Assembly (NCBI GenBank): GCA_040506895.1
Contig: JBEVVY010000001.1
Location: forward strand, 1,860,001 to 1,924,000
Length of the DNA: 64,000 nt
Direction of reading: 5' to 3'
From: Sedimenticola_A sp040506895
GTDB taxonomy: Bacteria; Pseudomonadota; Gammaproteobacteria; Chromatiales; Chromatiaceae
Shown here: one piece after another, positions 7,806 to 15,846 of the stretch
Layout: each line of letters opens with the position of its first letter
How positions within the stretch are numbered: the first letter of the stretch is position 1
Program-made: the position numbers and the translations under genes
The notes under the pieces: model-generated
What the model was told of the DNA's origin: nothing
The model's database searches: none
Seen by the model: only the letters and a program-made list of their open reading frames with translations

Positions 7806-8753
7806 CTAAGAGTTCGTTATACAGCTATTGAGCTTCGAGGCCAGTTTGCCAAACCACTCAAAATAGCCCCCCGTGGTTCTGGGCATCTGCAACCCGACCG
7901 GATCCAGTACAACACTGTTCAAACTGGCCTGGTCCAAAACGGATTTAAGATGCTGATCCAGGGGTTCGGTAGCAACCACGCACTTGACACCCCGGGCCCT
8001 GGCCTTGTCAACGATATCCTGTGCGCTTCCGCCGGCCGGCACCGTGGTCAGCTTGTAACGCTGCTCAAAGTACTGGAACTCGTCCTGCAACACCACGAAG
8101 GGCTTGTCGAGGGCCTCGTGCATCAGCTTGTTGACGCGGATATCCAGCTCCCACAGGGCCTGCACGATCTGATCCGAATTGGCCTGGTAGGCCCAGTGGT
8201 TGCGCTGGTCCAATCCCTGGTAAACCATCGTTATCGCTTCAAGTGCGGCCATGGCATTCAAGGGGTCGAGCCAGTAATTGGTGTCTATCTCCCCTTCGGG
8301 CCGGATGGTCTGCACCATGCCGTATCCCTTGCCCAAAGACTCCATGTGCGGGTCTTCATCTTCATTCGGTCCTATCCAGTCTACCGGGGTCCGCTTGGCC
8401 AGCTGGTGTACCCCCGCAGCGTCGATCAGTGAAACGGCTGCCTGGCCGGATTCCGTCAACTGCTTCCCAAGCCGGGGCTCCAACGTGGCGCCACTCCAGA
8501 AGAGGACGGTGAGACCGTCGGGAACCTGCCAACGCCCCTTTTCATCCTTCTGCACCAACACGACATCCACCGGACTGCCGTAGGCCAGGGCGGACGCCAG
8601 CGTGTACATGGGAACTTGTGTGACACCCACACGGAAGGACGTTTGCCGGGTCTCTTTTTTCGGCATGTCACCGGCGACGACCGGCGCTACAACACCCAAG
8701 CAGAGCGCGATGACTCCCGCAACGAATCTGGTACCTCGTTTCACCATAACCAC
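7806..8753 (-). CDS. ZnuA-like periplasmic binding protein without the usual His ligands
   Basis: 315 residues with a signal peptide (about 1-28). The fold is that of cluster A-I metal-binding proteins (ZnuA/TroA type): LTVLFWSGATLEPRL, YWLDPLNAMAALEAI, VVLQDEFQYFEQRYKL and LDPVG line up with family landmarks. The three metal-binding histidines of ZnuA are not where expected. The HxWLDP histidine reads NYWLDP, the FHDAY histidine reads LQDEF, and the first loop has none. No cognate permease or ATPase is nearby. It sits 18 bp downstream of the IalB-like gene in a cytochrome operon, so the ligand may not be zinc. Whether it binds metal at all is open. Confidence 0.75.
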   Translation of the reverse strand: MVMVKRGTRFVAGVIALCLGVVAPVVAGDMPKKETRQTSFRVGVTQVPMYTLASALAYGSPVDVVLVQKDEKGRWQVPDGLTVLFWSGATLEPRLGKQLTESGQAAVSLIDAAGVHQLAKRTPVDWIGPNEDEDPHMESLGKGYGMVQTIRPEGEIDTNYWLDPLNAMAALEAITMVYQGLDQRNHWAYQANSDQIVQALWELDIRVNKLMHEALDKPFVVLQDEFQYFEQRYKLTTVPAGGSAQDIVDKARARGVKCVVATEPLDQHLKSVLDQASLNSVVLDPVGLQMPRTTGGYFEWFGKLASKLNSCITNS

Positions 8754-8771
8754 TCCAAACCTTTTTATTTA

Positions 8772-9383
8772 CTATTCAGCACTGGCAGCCTGGCTGTTTT
8801 TCGCCATATGCACTTTAACTTTTGCCAGCAGCTCTTTATATGCCCCCAGTTCGGCCAAAGTCAGGTGACGGACCCCGCTGTGAGAGTTGAAAGTGAGGAC
8901 AATCTTGTTTCCGCTCTCCATCTGCTGGAGGATGGTCTGCGTGACCTCCGGACCGATCATCAGGTTGTTGCCTTTCGGCGCGGTGATCTTGTGGCGATCG
9001 TGTTTATCGATTCCGATAGTGACCGTCGTGCCCTCCTTGAATCCCAGATAGGTTGCAACCACGAACCCGGCCGCATCGGGGGAGAATGCAGGCCCGATCT
9101 GGACAAAGTTCTTGGTTTTCCACTCACCGAACTGTTCAATGTGGAACATGCGGCAGTAGACCTTGCTGTCTTCCATCTCGTCACAGGTCGCCTTCCAGGT
9201 ACCTGCCCGCTCTTCAAACAGGTGATCTCTCCTCATCGGCATGGACATCTGCTGTTGCTTCATGGCGCCCATGCCTTTGTTCTCGGAATCCATCGCCTTG
9301 GCATCCGCCTCTGCTGCCAATGCGATTCCTGTACCAAACCCGATCACCGAGGCCAATACAGCCGTGATTGCATACTTCTTCAT
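8772..9383 (-). CDS. IalB-like periplasmic protein
   Basis: 203 residues with a signal peptide (about 1-24), a Met-rich linker (MGAMKQQQMSMPM), then a domain resembling invasion-associated locus B proteins. That domain shows a W..TC...VYC disulfide pair near the start (RAGTWKATCDEMEDSKVYCRMF) and the ending SGNKIVLTFNSHSGVRHLTLAELGAYKELLAKVK. The ATG at 9383 overlaps the stop of the pentaheme cytochrome by one base (TGATG), which indicates translational coupling. IalB-like proteins of environmental bacteria have no defined role. The Met-rich segment could bind copper, which would fit the neighbouring metal-handling genes; that is inference. Confidence 0.6.
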   Translation of the reverse strand: MKKYAITAVLASVIGFGTGIALAAEADAKAMDSENKGMGAMKQQQMSMPMRRDHLFEERAGTWKATCDEMEDSKVYCRMFHIEQFGEWKTKNFVQIGPAFSPDAAGFVVATYLGFKEGTTVTIGIDKHDRHKITAPKGNNLMIGPEVTQTILQQMESGNKIVLTFNSHSGVRHLTLAELGAYKELLAKVKVHMAKNSQAASAE

Positions 9384-10534
9384 CAATCCGCCTCCGCATC
9401 ATTGCGCGCACCGCGCAGTACCCAGTTACTGACCAACTGCAGCTGCTCCGGGCTCATCTTGGTGTAACGGCGCATCTCTTTCAGGTTATTGCGCCAGTCG
9501 AACATGATCCACTTGTCACGCGGGTAGGTCTTGTGACACAGGTTACAGTCCAGGTCGTAGAGATCGGTTACGTAGTCCCAGAACTTCTCTTCATTCGGCC
9601 CCAGGGCTGAGCGGGGTACCCAGCCGGTGAGCTTGATACGGTTCCAGGTCAGCTCGTACTCCGGTTCCAGCTTGCTCTCGATCTTTTCCACCCGGTCCAT
9701 GCCATCGAAGTTCATCTTGGCCAGAATTACGGCGCGATTGAAGTCGATGTAGATCTGGCTGCCCTCCTCGCGGTCCCAGCCCTCGCTGACGACCTGGACC
9801 CACTCGCCTTCCTTCTTGACAACCGTCAATGGTGTGCCGCCATAGACCGTCGCCAGCATGTCTTCTCCACCAGCGGTAGCCGTCATTTCCACTTCGGGCA
9901 GAATCAGCACCGCCTTGTCGGCCAGTTGTGCATCAAGGGCCTCGGCCTGGTATGCGGTTTCCATCTCACCGTAGAGCTTCTCCATGTCAGGCAGGTTATG
10001 GGCAATCCCCTTGTGACAGTTGATACAGGTGGCCTCTCCCTCCATGAGACGCTTGTGCATCTTCTGCGCCGTAGCCGACTGTTTGTCGGTCAGCATGGTC
10101 TCGTTGGTGTGGCAGTTGCGGCACTCCCTGGAGTCACTCTCCTCCATGGTACGCCATACGTTCTGCGCAAGCTGCAGACGATGCTCTTCAAACTCCTCGG
10201 GGGTATCGATGGTTCCCAGCGCCCAATGGTACAACTCCTTGGTTGCCTTGATCTTGCGCACCAGCTTGGCACCCCAGGGTCTCGGCACATGACAGTCTGA
10301 GCAGATTGCCGGGACACCGGAGGGGTTATGCGCATGAGCCGACTGCTCATACTCTCCCTTCACCACGTTCATTTCGTGGCAGGAAGTGCAGAATTCATAA
10401 CTATTGGTGTATTCCATAAAGGTGTTGAAACCACCCCAGAGAATAATACCGGCCACGATACCGACACCAAGAGTCGCCCAACTGAAAGCTTTTTTAACCA
10501 TCACATTCTTACCGATTGCAGTTTTGAGTTTCAC
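9383..10534 (-). CDS. TorC-like pentaheme membrane cytochrome c (NapC/NirT family)
   Basis: 383 residues. One N-terminal transmembrane anchor (about 15-35) precedes the NapC/NirT domain with four heme motifs (CTSCH, CSDCH, CRNCH, CINCH). A middle domain of about 120 residues has SH3-like character. A fifth heme motif, CNLCH, lies near residue 335. This four-plus-one layout and length match TorC/TorY quinol-cytochromes, which oxidise menaquinol or ubiquinol and pass electrons to a periplasmic partner. No TorA-type reductase is present; the dodecaheme cytochrome encoded upstream is the likely partner. The start is taken at the GTG 10534; ATG 10501 (MVKKAFSW) is an alternative. A sigma-54 promoter and a small hairpin precede it. 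Confidence 0.88.
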   Translation of the reverse strand: MKLKTAIGKNVMVKKAFSWATLGVGIVAGIILWGGFNTFMEYTNSYEFCTSCHEMNVVKGEYEQSAHAHNPSGVPAICSDCHVPRPWGAKLVRKIKATKELYHWALGTIDTPEEFEEHRLQLAQNVWRTMEESDSRECRNCHTNETMLTDKQSATAQKMHKRLMEGEATCINCHKGIAHNLPDMEKLYGEMETAYQAEALDAQLADKAVLILPEVEMTATAGGEDMLATVYGGTPLTVVKKEGEWVQVVSEGWDREEGSQIYIDFNRAVILAKMNFDGMDRVEKIESKLEPEYELTWNRIKLTGWVPRSALGPNEEKFWDYVTDLYDLDCNLCHKTYPRDKWIMFDWRNNLKEMRRYTKMSPEQLQLVSNWVLRGARNDAEAD

Positions 10535-10536
10535 TA

Positions 10537-10556
10537 CTGAAGACCGGTGTCTTCAG
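10537..10556 (-). promoter_or_regulatory. Hairpin in the 5' UTR abutting the pentaheme start codon
   Basis: CTGAAGAC (10537-10544) and GTCTTCAG (10549-10556) form an 8-bp perfect stem with a CGGT loop, ending 2 nt before the GTG start. It occupies the place of a ribosome-binding site, so it could limit initiation or protect the mRNA end, or it may indicate that the downstream ATG at 10501 is the true start. Confidence 0.4.
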
Positions 10557-10581
10557 GAACGCCTATTCAACAGTTTATATG

Positions 10582-10597
10582 AGCAAAAAGCATGCCC
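10582..10597 (-). promoter_or_regulatory. Sigma-54 promoter of the pentaheme operon
   Basis: Read on the minus strand, GGGCATGCTTTTTGCT fits TGGCACG-N4-TTGCT with invariant GG and GC spaced by 10 nt and two mismatches. The start point would be near 10571, giving a leader of about 37 nt. Confidence 0.65.
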
Positions 10598-10713
10598 AAA
10601 TAATCATTAACTTCTCTGGCCAACAACACAATCGATGGTGGCCGTTATTCCGGAAGCCACATCAAAACCAGCGCGCCCGCTGATTTTGAGGTGGTTTCTA
10701 AAAAAGTGGGGGT

Positions 10714-10748
10714 GAAAAAATGGAGCCAGCCCAAAGGACTGGCTCCAT
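10714..10748 (-). terminator. Intrinsic terminator of the dodecaheme cytochrome gene
   Basis: The 10-bp stem ATGGAGCCAG (10720-10729) / CTGGCTCCAT (10739-10748) is followed on the minus strand by six T residues. It lies 37 bp past the stop codon at 10785. Confidence 0.88.
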
Positions 10749-10784
10749 CCAGTCAGGTGATAATCACCTGGTTACTGCGCGCCC

Positions 10785-13118
10785 TTACTTCTTCTGGGCA
10801 GCAACAGCCTTAAGCGCCTTCTTCATGAACTGCTGGTGTTCGAAGCTGTCCATCACGCCAGGCTGGGCAACTTTCTTCCAGAAGTCAGGATTGAAGCGTT
10901 CCTCGTGACAACCGATGCAGACACCGGTCTTCTCGATAGCGTCACGCTTCTCGTCAGGCAGAGGACCTGTCAGCGGCCAGTGAGATCCAACGGAGCTCAG
11001 CTGTTCGCCATCCTCAGTAACGATCGCAGACCAGTCATAGGTCAGGCCGGGGATACCGGGGATCTGAACCTTGGTCTTCTGAGGAATGATCTGACCAGTC
11101 GCCTGGTTTTTCAGATCCAGGACGAAGTCCTTGTCGGCACCCAGCAGGAAGCGACCGCCTTCAACACCGTAGCCCAGGGCCTTGGGGTTGTCGTGGCAGG
11201 ACTCACAGCTACGGGCACTACGGCCAGCGGTATGAGGCTGTACGGCAGCGGTATCGATACCGGGACCTTCAGGAGTTTCCCAGATCTTGTTGTTGACCAG
11301 AGTCTTGCCGTCCTTGTCGATAACCGTGGTGGTTACCTGGCAACCAGGCATCATCGGGCTAACACGACCTTCACCGTTCATACCCAGAACCGGAGTCTCC
11401 CAACGCAGGTAGGAGCGGGTCTCCTTGACCTTACCAGGGCTCTTCATGCCGTTGGTGTTGGGCGGTGCATCCGGGGTCAGACCGGTCTTGGGATCGCGGT
11501 TGCTGGCGTTGACCAGCCAGTCGGTTCCCTTCTGGTCCTTGGAGTAGTCAACAGTGACGTGACAGCCGTAGCACTGGGGAACCCAGTCGGCGTGACAGGC
11601 GTAGCACTCCATGTTGTTCTGATGCTGAGGGATCAGGAACATGGATACTTTGGCCAGAGTCGACTTGAAGGTGCCTTCGTCGCCGATGCGTTTCAGCAGC
11701 GGTACTTTGAAGTCCAGGCCAGTCGCCGAGTGAACGATGACTTCCTTACCCTTCTTGACGACGTTACCCATGGGGTTGCCACGTGCGGTCAGCAGGTAAC
11801 CGTCTTGAGGCTCGTACTGGGTAGCATCTTTCATGAACTCGGGCCACTTCTTGCCGAGGCCACGAGCAGGACCGGCCGGCTGACCGTTCTTCATCTCGCC
11901 GAACTCTTCACCACGACCCAGGGGCATATCCCAGGGAAGTTTGTCGAAGGTACCGTGGCAGTCTTCACACTCGACCTCAACCTGGGCCAGGGTGGTACCG
12001 GGGATGTTACCGTCACCGTGCAGGTCGATGGTGGTGTGGCAGTCCTGACACAGCATGCCACCCTTCGGGTTACCCGCAATTGAGTTCATCTCGTGGTGGA
12101 GATCCTCTTTGATGAACAGGTAACGCTTGGTGTGCATCTTGGGCTGTTTATTACCCTTTGCGTCGAAGGGAGAGCCGTAAGGAGCTTCCATAATACCCTG
12201 GTAGCTCACACCAACACGCTTACCGCGGTTGTGACAGGATACACAGGTCTCTACGGGAATACCGGAGTATTCAACTTCGCCAACCTTGACCTTGGTCTTG
12301 CGGGTACCCTGCATGCGGTGAGTCAGCACGTGGCCAGCCTCGTCCTTCTTGATGGTGGGGTCGCCACCCTCGTAGAAGCCGTCATTGGAGTAGGGCACGT
12401 GACATGCGGAACAACCGGCACCACGGTAGTCACCACGCTTGTCGCGACCGTTCACGCCAACATGGCAGCGCTGACAGTCATGACGGGAGTAGGTGTAACC
12501 CGCGTGGTTGGGGTTGTCGGTCAGCGTATCCAGGTTAACCTGGGGCAGCTGCTTCAGACGCTTGGGCATCTGATCCGGATGCTTCTTGACGAAGTCCTTC
12601 ATGTACTTCTTGTATGCCTTGGTACCAACCAGGGGCACAGGACCATCTTCGTCAATAACGTCGTAGTTACCCCAGACGACCTTCATGTCTTTCTGAACAC
12701 CCCAGGACCACATGTTACCCTGCAGCTTACCGGCTTCAGTGTTCATCAGGGACTTGTTCAGACGATCAAAGTATCCTGAGTGACACTGGCCACAGGCCTG
12801 GTCGTTAACCGGCATTGCGCCGGGATCGGGCAGAAAGTTCTTGGGTCCGCCTTTCTTGGCGAGCATCTTCGGGGAGCCCATGTGAGCTTTCGCTTTGTCT
12901 TTCTCTTCAGCGGGATTACCACCATGGCAGACCACGCAACCCGCGGGATCCCCCAATTCGGCACCCATCTTTTCGATGTCTTCCTGCATGACACCGTCAC
13001 TAAAGCGTTCTATGCCCTCGTGACATGCCAAACAGGCTTTGCCTGCAGCGCTGGCGGATGAGATGAAGCCTCCCCATCCGACTAACGCTGCTACGGCAAG
13101 TAGTGCTAGGCGTTTCAT
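10785..13118 (-). CDS. Dodecaheme periplasmic cytochrome c
   Basis: 777 residues from the ATG at 13118, which has a GGGAG site 6-7 nt upstream; longer in-frame starts lack one. The signal peptide MKRLALLAVAALVGWGGFISSASA has no lipobox. Twelve CXXCH motifs are present, in order: CLACH, CVVCH, CGQCH, CQRCH, CSACH, CVSCH, CQDCH, CEDCH, CYACH, CYGCH, CESCH, CIGCH. They cluster in the N-terminal half with a long heme-free stretch before the last two. No CX15CH-type special heme site is seen. It does not match the length or heme spacing of OTR, HAO, MccA or NrfA as I know them. It may be a terminal reductase/oxidase or an electron conduit. It is monocistronic, with its own sigma-54 promoter and terminator. 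Confidence 0.9.
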   Translation of the reverse strand: MKRLALLAVAALVGWGGFISSASAAGKACLACHEGIERFSDGVMQEDIEKMGAELGDPAGCVVCHGGNPAEEKDKAKAHMGSPKMLAKKGGPKNFLPDPGAMPVNDQACGQCHSGYFDRLNKSLMNTEAGKLQGNMWSWGVQKDMKVVWGNYDVIDEDGPVPLVGTKAYKKYMKDFVKKHPDQMPKRLKQLPQVNLDTLTDNPNHAGYTYSRHDCQRCHVGVNGRDKRGDYRGAGCSACHVPYSNDGFYEGGDPTIKKDEAGHVLTHRMQGTRKTKVKVGEVEYSGIPVETCVSCHNRGKRVGVSYQGIMEAPYGSPFDAKGNKQPKMHTKRYLFIKEDLHHEMNSIAGNPKGGMLCQDCHTTIDLHGDGNIPGTTLAQVEVECEDCHGTFDKLPWDMPLGRGEEFGEMKNGQPAGPARGLGKKWPEFMKDATQYEPQDGYLLTARGNPMGNVVKKGKEVIVHSATGLDFKVPLLKRIGDEGTFKSTLAKVSMFLIPQHQNNMECYACHADWVPQCYGCHVTVDYSKDQKGTDWLVNASNRDPKTGLTPDAPPNTNGMKSPGKVKETRSYLRWETPVLGMNGEGRVSPMMPGCQVTTTVIDKDGKTLVNNKIWETPEGPGIDTAAVQPHTAGRSARSCESCHDNPKALGYGVEGGRFLLGADKDFVLDLKNQATGQIIPQKTKVQIPGIPGLTYDWSAIVTEDGEQLSSVGSHWPLTGPLPDEKRDAIEKTGVCIGCHEERFNPDFWKKVAQPGVMDSFEHQQFMKKALKAVAAQKK

Positions 13119-13199
13119 TTTTATCTCCCAGTAATTTAAAAATACTTCTTGTTTGTTCATTGCACCTGGAAAATACCCGCAATGAACGTCAGGGATAAG

Positions 13200-13215
13200 T
13201 GCAAGATCTGTACCA
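13200..13215 (-). promoter_or_regulatory. Sigma-54 promoter of the dodecaheme cytochrome gene
   Basis: On the minus strand the sequence TGGTACAGATCTTGCA fits TGGCACG-N4-TTGCA with two mismatches and the exact GG-N10-GC spacing. The predicted start is near 13189, giving a leader of about 70 nt. Confidence 0.75.
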
Positions 13216-13392
13216 GAGCACATCCGGAAACGCTGGAGAACGAGAAATCCTGGAGAAATAAAGTCGCATGGACCGCACTGAATGTTGAATGGCCAGGGGC
13301 CAGAGAGCAGTACACCGACTACCTACTTGGGTGTATTTCGATCTACCCCGAAAGAGATTGTTCCGCTGCAGGGTGTGTCACGGACCAAAAGC

Positions 13393-13440
13393 ATTGAACA
13401 AACTGTTCAATCGACATTGGCCGATGTGAATGAACTGTTC
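13393..13440 (-). promoter_or_regulatory. Dyad pair, candidate enhancer (UAS) of the dodecaheme promoter
   Basis: A perfect dyad ATTGAACA-AAC-TGTTCAAT occupies 13393-13411, and a second shorter one, GAAC-T-GTTC, occupies 13432-13440. Their centres are 34 bp apart. The inner dyad begins 178 bp upstream of the -24 element. The same half-site at nearly the same distance (177 bp) precedes the sigma-54 promoter at 3588. Confidence 0.6.
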
Positions 13441-13648
13441 CAACACCGGCTCCACTGGTCTACACGTGCAAACGGGACATCTCCCATGCCGGGAAACGAG
13501 CCGCCGGCATCATCATGGGCTAAGCCGCACAGAGACGGCATGCCCCCGGTTTACCCACGGGGATGTACGGCGTATCATCGCTGCCCATCCAACGGAAGCA
13601 CCCGTCACGGGTGCCCCGGACAGAAGATCCCCGACGAGGAGACGTGGC

Positions 13649-14095
13649 GTGAAGTTGTTTGAAAAACCATTTGCATACAAACACTCGTTTTCAGCCCTGG
13701 TTGCCGTCCTGGTGCTCCAGGGATGCATGAGCACGCCACAGAAACCCACGGAGTCCGCAGAGGCATCCCAGGCTGCAGAAGAACCCGCATCCGAACCCAT
13801 CACGGACCTCATTGGAGAGTGGTGTTACGTGAGAAAGCGCAGGGTCACCAAGTACACCGTCAAGGAAGGTAAGCTGCATATCCGCAGTGGTCGCAGCGGG
13901 CAGTACTACGAGGCGGATCTTACATGCAACGAGGACTACACGGTGTGCGAGGCCAAGACCGTGCGCGGCTGGCAGACACCGGTGACCGAAACCCTGCGCC
14001 TGGACGGCAACACAATGAGTCTGACCCGGGTCTGGGGTGGCGCCTGGAAAGACAAGACCTATAACTTCACCTACACCCGCTGTCCCAAGTGGTGA
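13649..14095 (+). CDS. Small uncharacterised lipoprotein
   Basis: 148 residues from the GTG at 13649, with an AGGAG site 7 nt upstream. The N-terminus VKLFEKPFAYKHSFSALVAVLVLQGC is a lipoprotein signal with lipobox LQGC (Cys26). A Glu/Ala/Pro-rich linker follows, then a compact domain beginning ITDLIGEWCYVRKRRVTKYTVKEGKLHIRSG and ending YNFTYTRCPKW, with four cysteines (EWCYV, LTCNE, TVCEA, TRCPK) that could form two disulfides. The alternating strand pattern suggests a lipocalin-like or other small beta-barrel. I do not recognise the family. It is the only plus-strand gene inside the cytochrome cluster. Confidence 0.75.
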   Translation: MKLFEKPFAYKHSFSALVAVLVLQGCMSTPQKPTESAEASQAAEEPASEPITDLIGEWCYVRKRRVTKYTVKEGKLHIRSGRSGQYYEADLTCNEDYTVCEAKTVRGWQTPVTETLRLDGNTMSLTRVWGGAWKDKTYNFTYTRCPKW

Positions 14096-14237
14096 AGTAA
14101 CTGCTCATGCCATTCATCTTATGCGCCATTTAGGCGTTATTTACGTACTCGAATGGTTACATACTGCATGCATGCTCACATTCTGCGTGCGGAATGCCTT
14201 GAACTGACACAAAATCTAAACGGCATGAGCAGTTACT
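14096..14237. repeat. 142-bp element with perfect 16-bp terminal inverted repeats (MITE-like)
   Basis: AGTAACTGCTCATGCC at 14096-14111 is exactly repeated in inverse at 14222-14237, separated by 110 bp containing no open frame but several smaller palindromes (for example GCATGCATGC). It fills nearly the entire gap between two convergent genes, starting at the base after the lipoprotein stop codon. No clear target-site duplication is visible. It could be a miniature inverted-repeat element or an unusually long bidirectional terminator structure. Confidence 0.6.
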
Positions 14238-14241
14238 AATT

Positions 14242-15714
14242 TCAAAGGCTCAGATCCACCGCAAAGATCAGCATACCCAGCAACAGCAGCAGGCCCAAAC
14301 CTACCATGGCCAGGCCAAAGCCGAAGAAGGCGATCTGCACTGCCCGGGGCGGCTGGGCAATGATGCGCTCCTCCAGCTTACCCTCGGCCCGCATCCTCTC
14401 GATCCAGGCCGGATGCTCCTGCTCCAGCGTCTCAAGCTCTGCCGCGCCATGGAATATGTGGGCGTTCAGGGGAAAGGCGCTGGGCCGGTAGCTCTCGATG
14501 AAAAAGTGCACGATGAAGATATGGGCCATGGCCAGTATCGCCTCCACCTTGTGCACCCAGCGGGCCACGTTCATCATCCAGCCCGGAAGCACGGAGGTGG
14601 TCAGCACTGAATCGAACATCACCAAGCCGGTGGTTCCGACGATGACCAGCCCCCACCAAACAGCCCAGTAATCGAACTTCTGCCACCAGGACCAACGATC
14701 GAAAACCGGGTGCTCCCTGCGCCCGAACAACCAGGCCATGTGCTGATGTACCGCCTTGAAATCACTCCAGGTCCAGACCAGGCTGTCCGGTCCACTGAGG
14801 TGACCCCGTTTCCCTCCCAGCGTGGAGCGGACCAGGTAGGCGATGTGGGCGATGAAAACGGCCATCAGGGTCAATCCGAACAGGCGGTGCACCCATACCG
14901 CACCATCAGCTCCCCCAAAGGGCAGCGCCAGGACCTTCCCCAATCCTGTCTCAATGTACATCCAGGCGACACCGGTCACCGACAGCGCCATGAAACAGAT
15001 GATGAGGATCGTGTGTGTCCAACGCTCACTGCGGGTGAAACGCTCCACCAGCACGCCCACTTCCGGCGCTTTCCTCTCTTCACGCCCGGCCTGGAGATGC
15101 TGCCTTATCTCCCGCCATGCCCAGACAGTGGTATAGGGCATGAAGAAGACGAACACCCCTCCCGCCAGGGTCAGCATCAATACCACGGACCAGTAGAGTG
15201 CGGGAAAGTCTTTTCGGGTATGTTTCGACCAGGGAAGTTTCTCGTGAACCACGTAGCTGCCCATGCCGAGACCGGCCCCTTCATGGCACTTGGCGCACAC
15301 TTTCTCGTGGCGGTGCTCCGCGTAGGCCGCAGCGTTGGGGTTGTGTATACCGGCAACGGGCTTGGAGATGTGACAGTCCCTGCAGATCAGTTCCGTACGG
15401 GCGTAATGCAGGTTGTTCTGCTGCCCGTCGTGACAGCTCAGACAGTAGCGGGCGTGGTAGAACGACTCGACGTCTTCATGCACGTCCGTTTTGGTGGAGT
15501 TCTGCCGAACCGGGCCCTGCCCGGGACCGATGGCGTCCAACCAGCCCTGGTTCAACTTCCGGGAGGGGACAAACAGGCTGGGGTCGTTTGGATCCTCGAA
15601 ACCGCTCTCCGCCAGGGCCGGTGAGGAGAACAGCGCCAAGAGGCACAGGACAGATACAAGCCCCGCAATAAAAACACGGATGGAGTCACGGCTGGGTTTA
15701 GCAAGTAAAACCAT
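14242..15714 (-). CDS. Triheme cytochrome c / cytochrome b membrane fusion
   Basis: 490 residues. A signal or first membrane segment (about 12-35) is followed by a periplasmic domain with three heme motifs (CLSCH, CRDCH, CAKCH; about 90-145). A cytochrome b561/hydrogenase-type b-subunit domain of four or five membrane helices follows, with candidate heme-b histidines in SERWTHTILI, WVHRLFGLT, FIAHIAYLV and WVHKVEAILAMAHIFIVHFF. The last helix is at the C-terminus. This layout resembles quinone-linked dehydrogenase b-subunits with a cytochrome c domain fused in front. It could connect the quinone pool with periplasmic cytochromes such as the dodecaheme protein. It lies 132 bp downstream of the response regulator on the same strand. 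Confidence 0.85.
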   Translation of the reverse strand: MVLLAKPSRDSIRVFIAGLVSVLCLLALFSSPALAESGFEDPNDPSLFVPSRKLNQGWLDAIGPGQGPVRQNSTKTDVHEDVESFYHARYCLSCHDGQQNNLHYARTELICRDCHISKPVAGIHNPNAAAYAEHRHEKVCAKCHEGAGLGMGSYVVHEKLPWSKHTRKDFPALYWSVVLMLTLAGGVFVFFMPYTTVWAWREIRQHLQAGREERKAPEVGVLVERFTRSERWTHTILIICFMALSVTGVAWMYIETGLGKVLALPFGGADGAVWVHRLFGLTLMAVFIAHIAYLVRSTLGGKRGHLSGPDSLVWTWSDFKAVHQHMAWLFGRREHPVFDRWSWWQKFDYWAVWWGLVIVGTTGLVMFDSVLTTSVLPGWMMNVARWVHKVEAILAMAHIFIVHFFIESYRPSAFPLNAHIFHGAAELETLEQEHPAWIERMRAEGKLEERIIAQPPRAVQIAFFGFGLAMVGLGLLLLLGMLIFAVDLSL

Positions 15715-15846
15715 GTTCGACTTCGACCTTTTTCACTCAAGGATCCCCTTGACCCGGGTGTAGTGTCCCACACTCGGATTAGCGGTCAACTGCAGAAAAT
15801 CCCTTGATAAATAACGGTTTTCTGATTACAGGGAATCAACTCATGC

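Larger units (their letters stand above)
13119..13648. other. Divergent regulatory region between dodecaheme and lipoprotein genes
   Basis: 530 bp without a credible gene. It contains the sigma-54 promoter, two dyad elements, and a 7-bp hairpin GCACCCG-TCA-CGGGTGC at 13598-13614 shortly before the lipoprotein start. Short open frames here have no ribosome-binding site or recognisable product. Confidence 0.5.

Noticed and set aside
10836..12083. Long open frame (415 codons) on the plus strand
   Set aside because: It is the antisense shadow of the dodecaheme cytochrome gene; its product has no recognisable motif and no ribosome-binding site.
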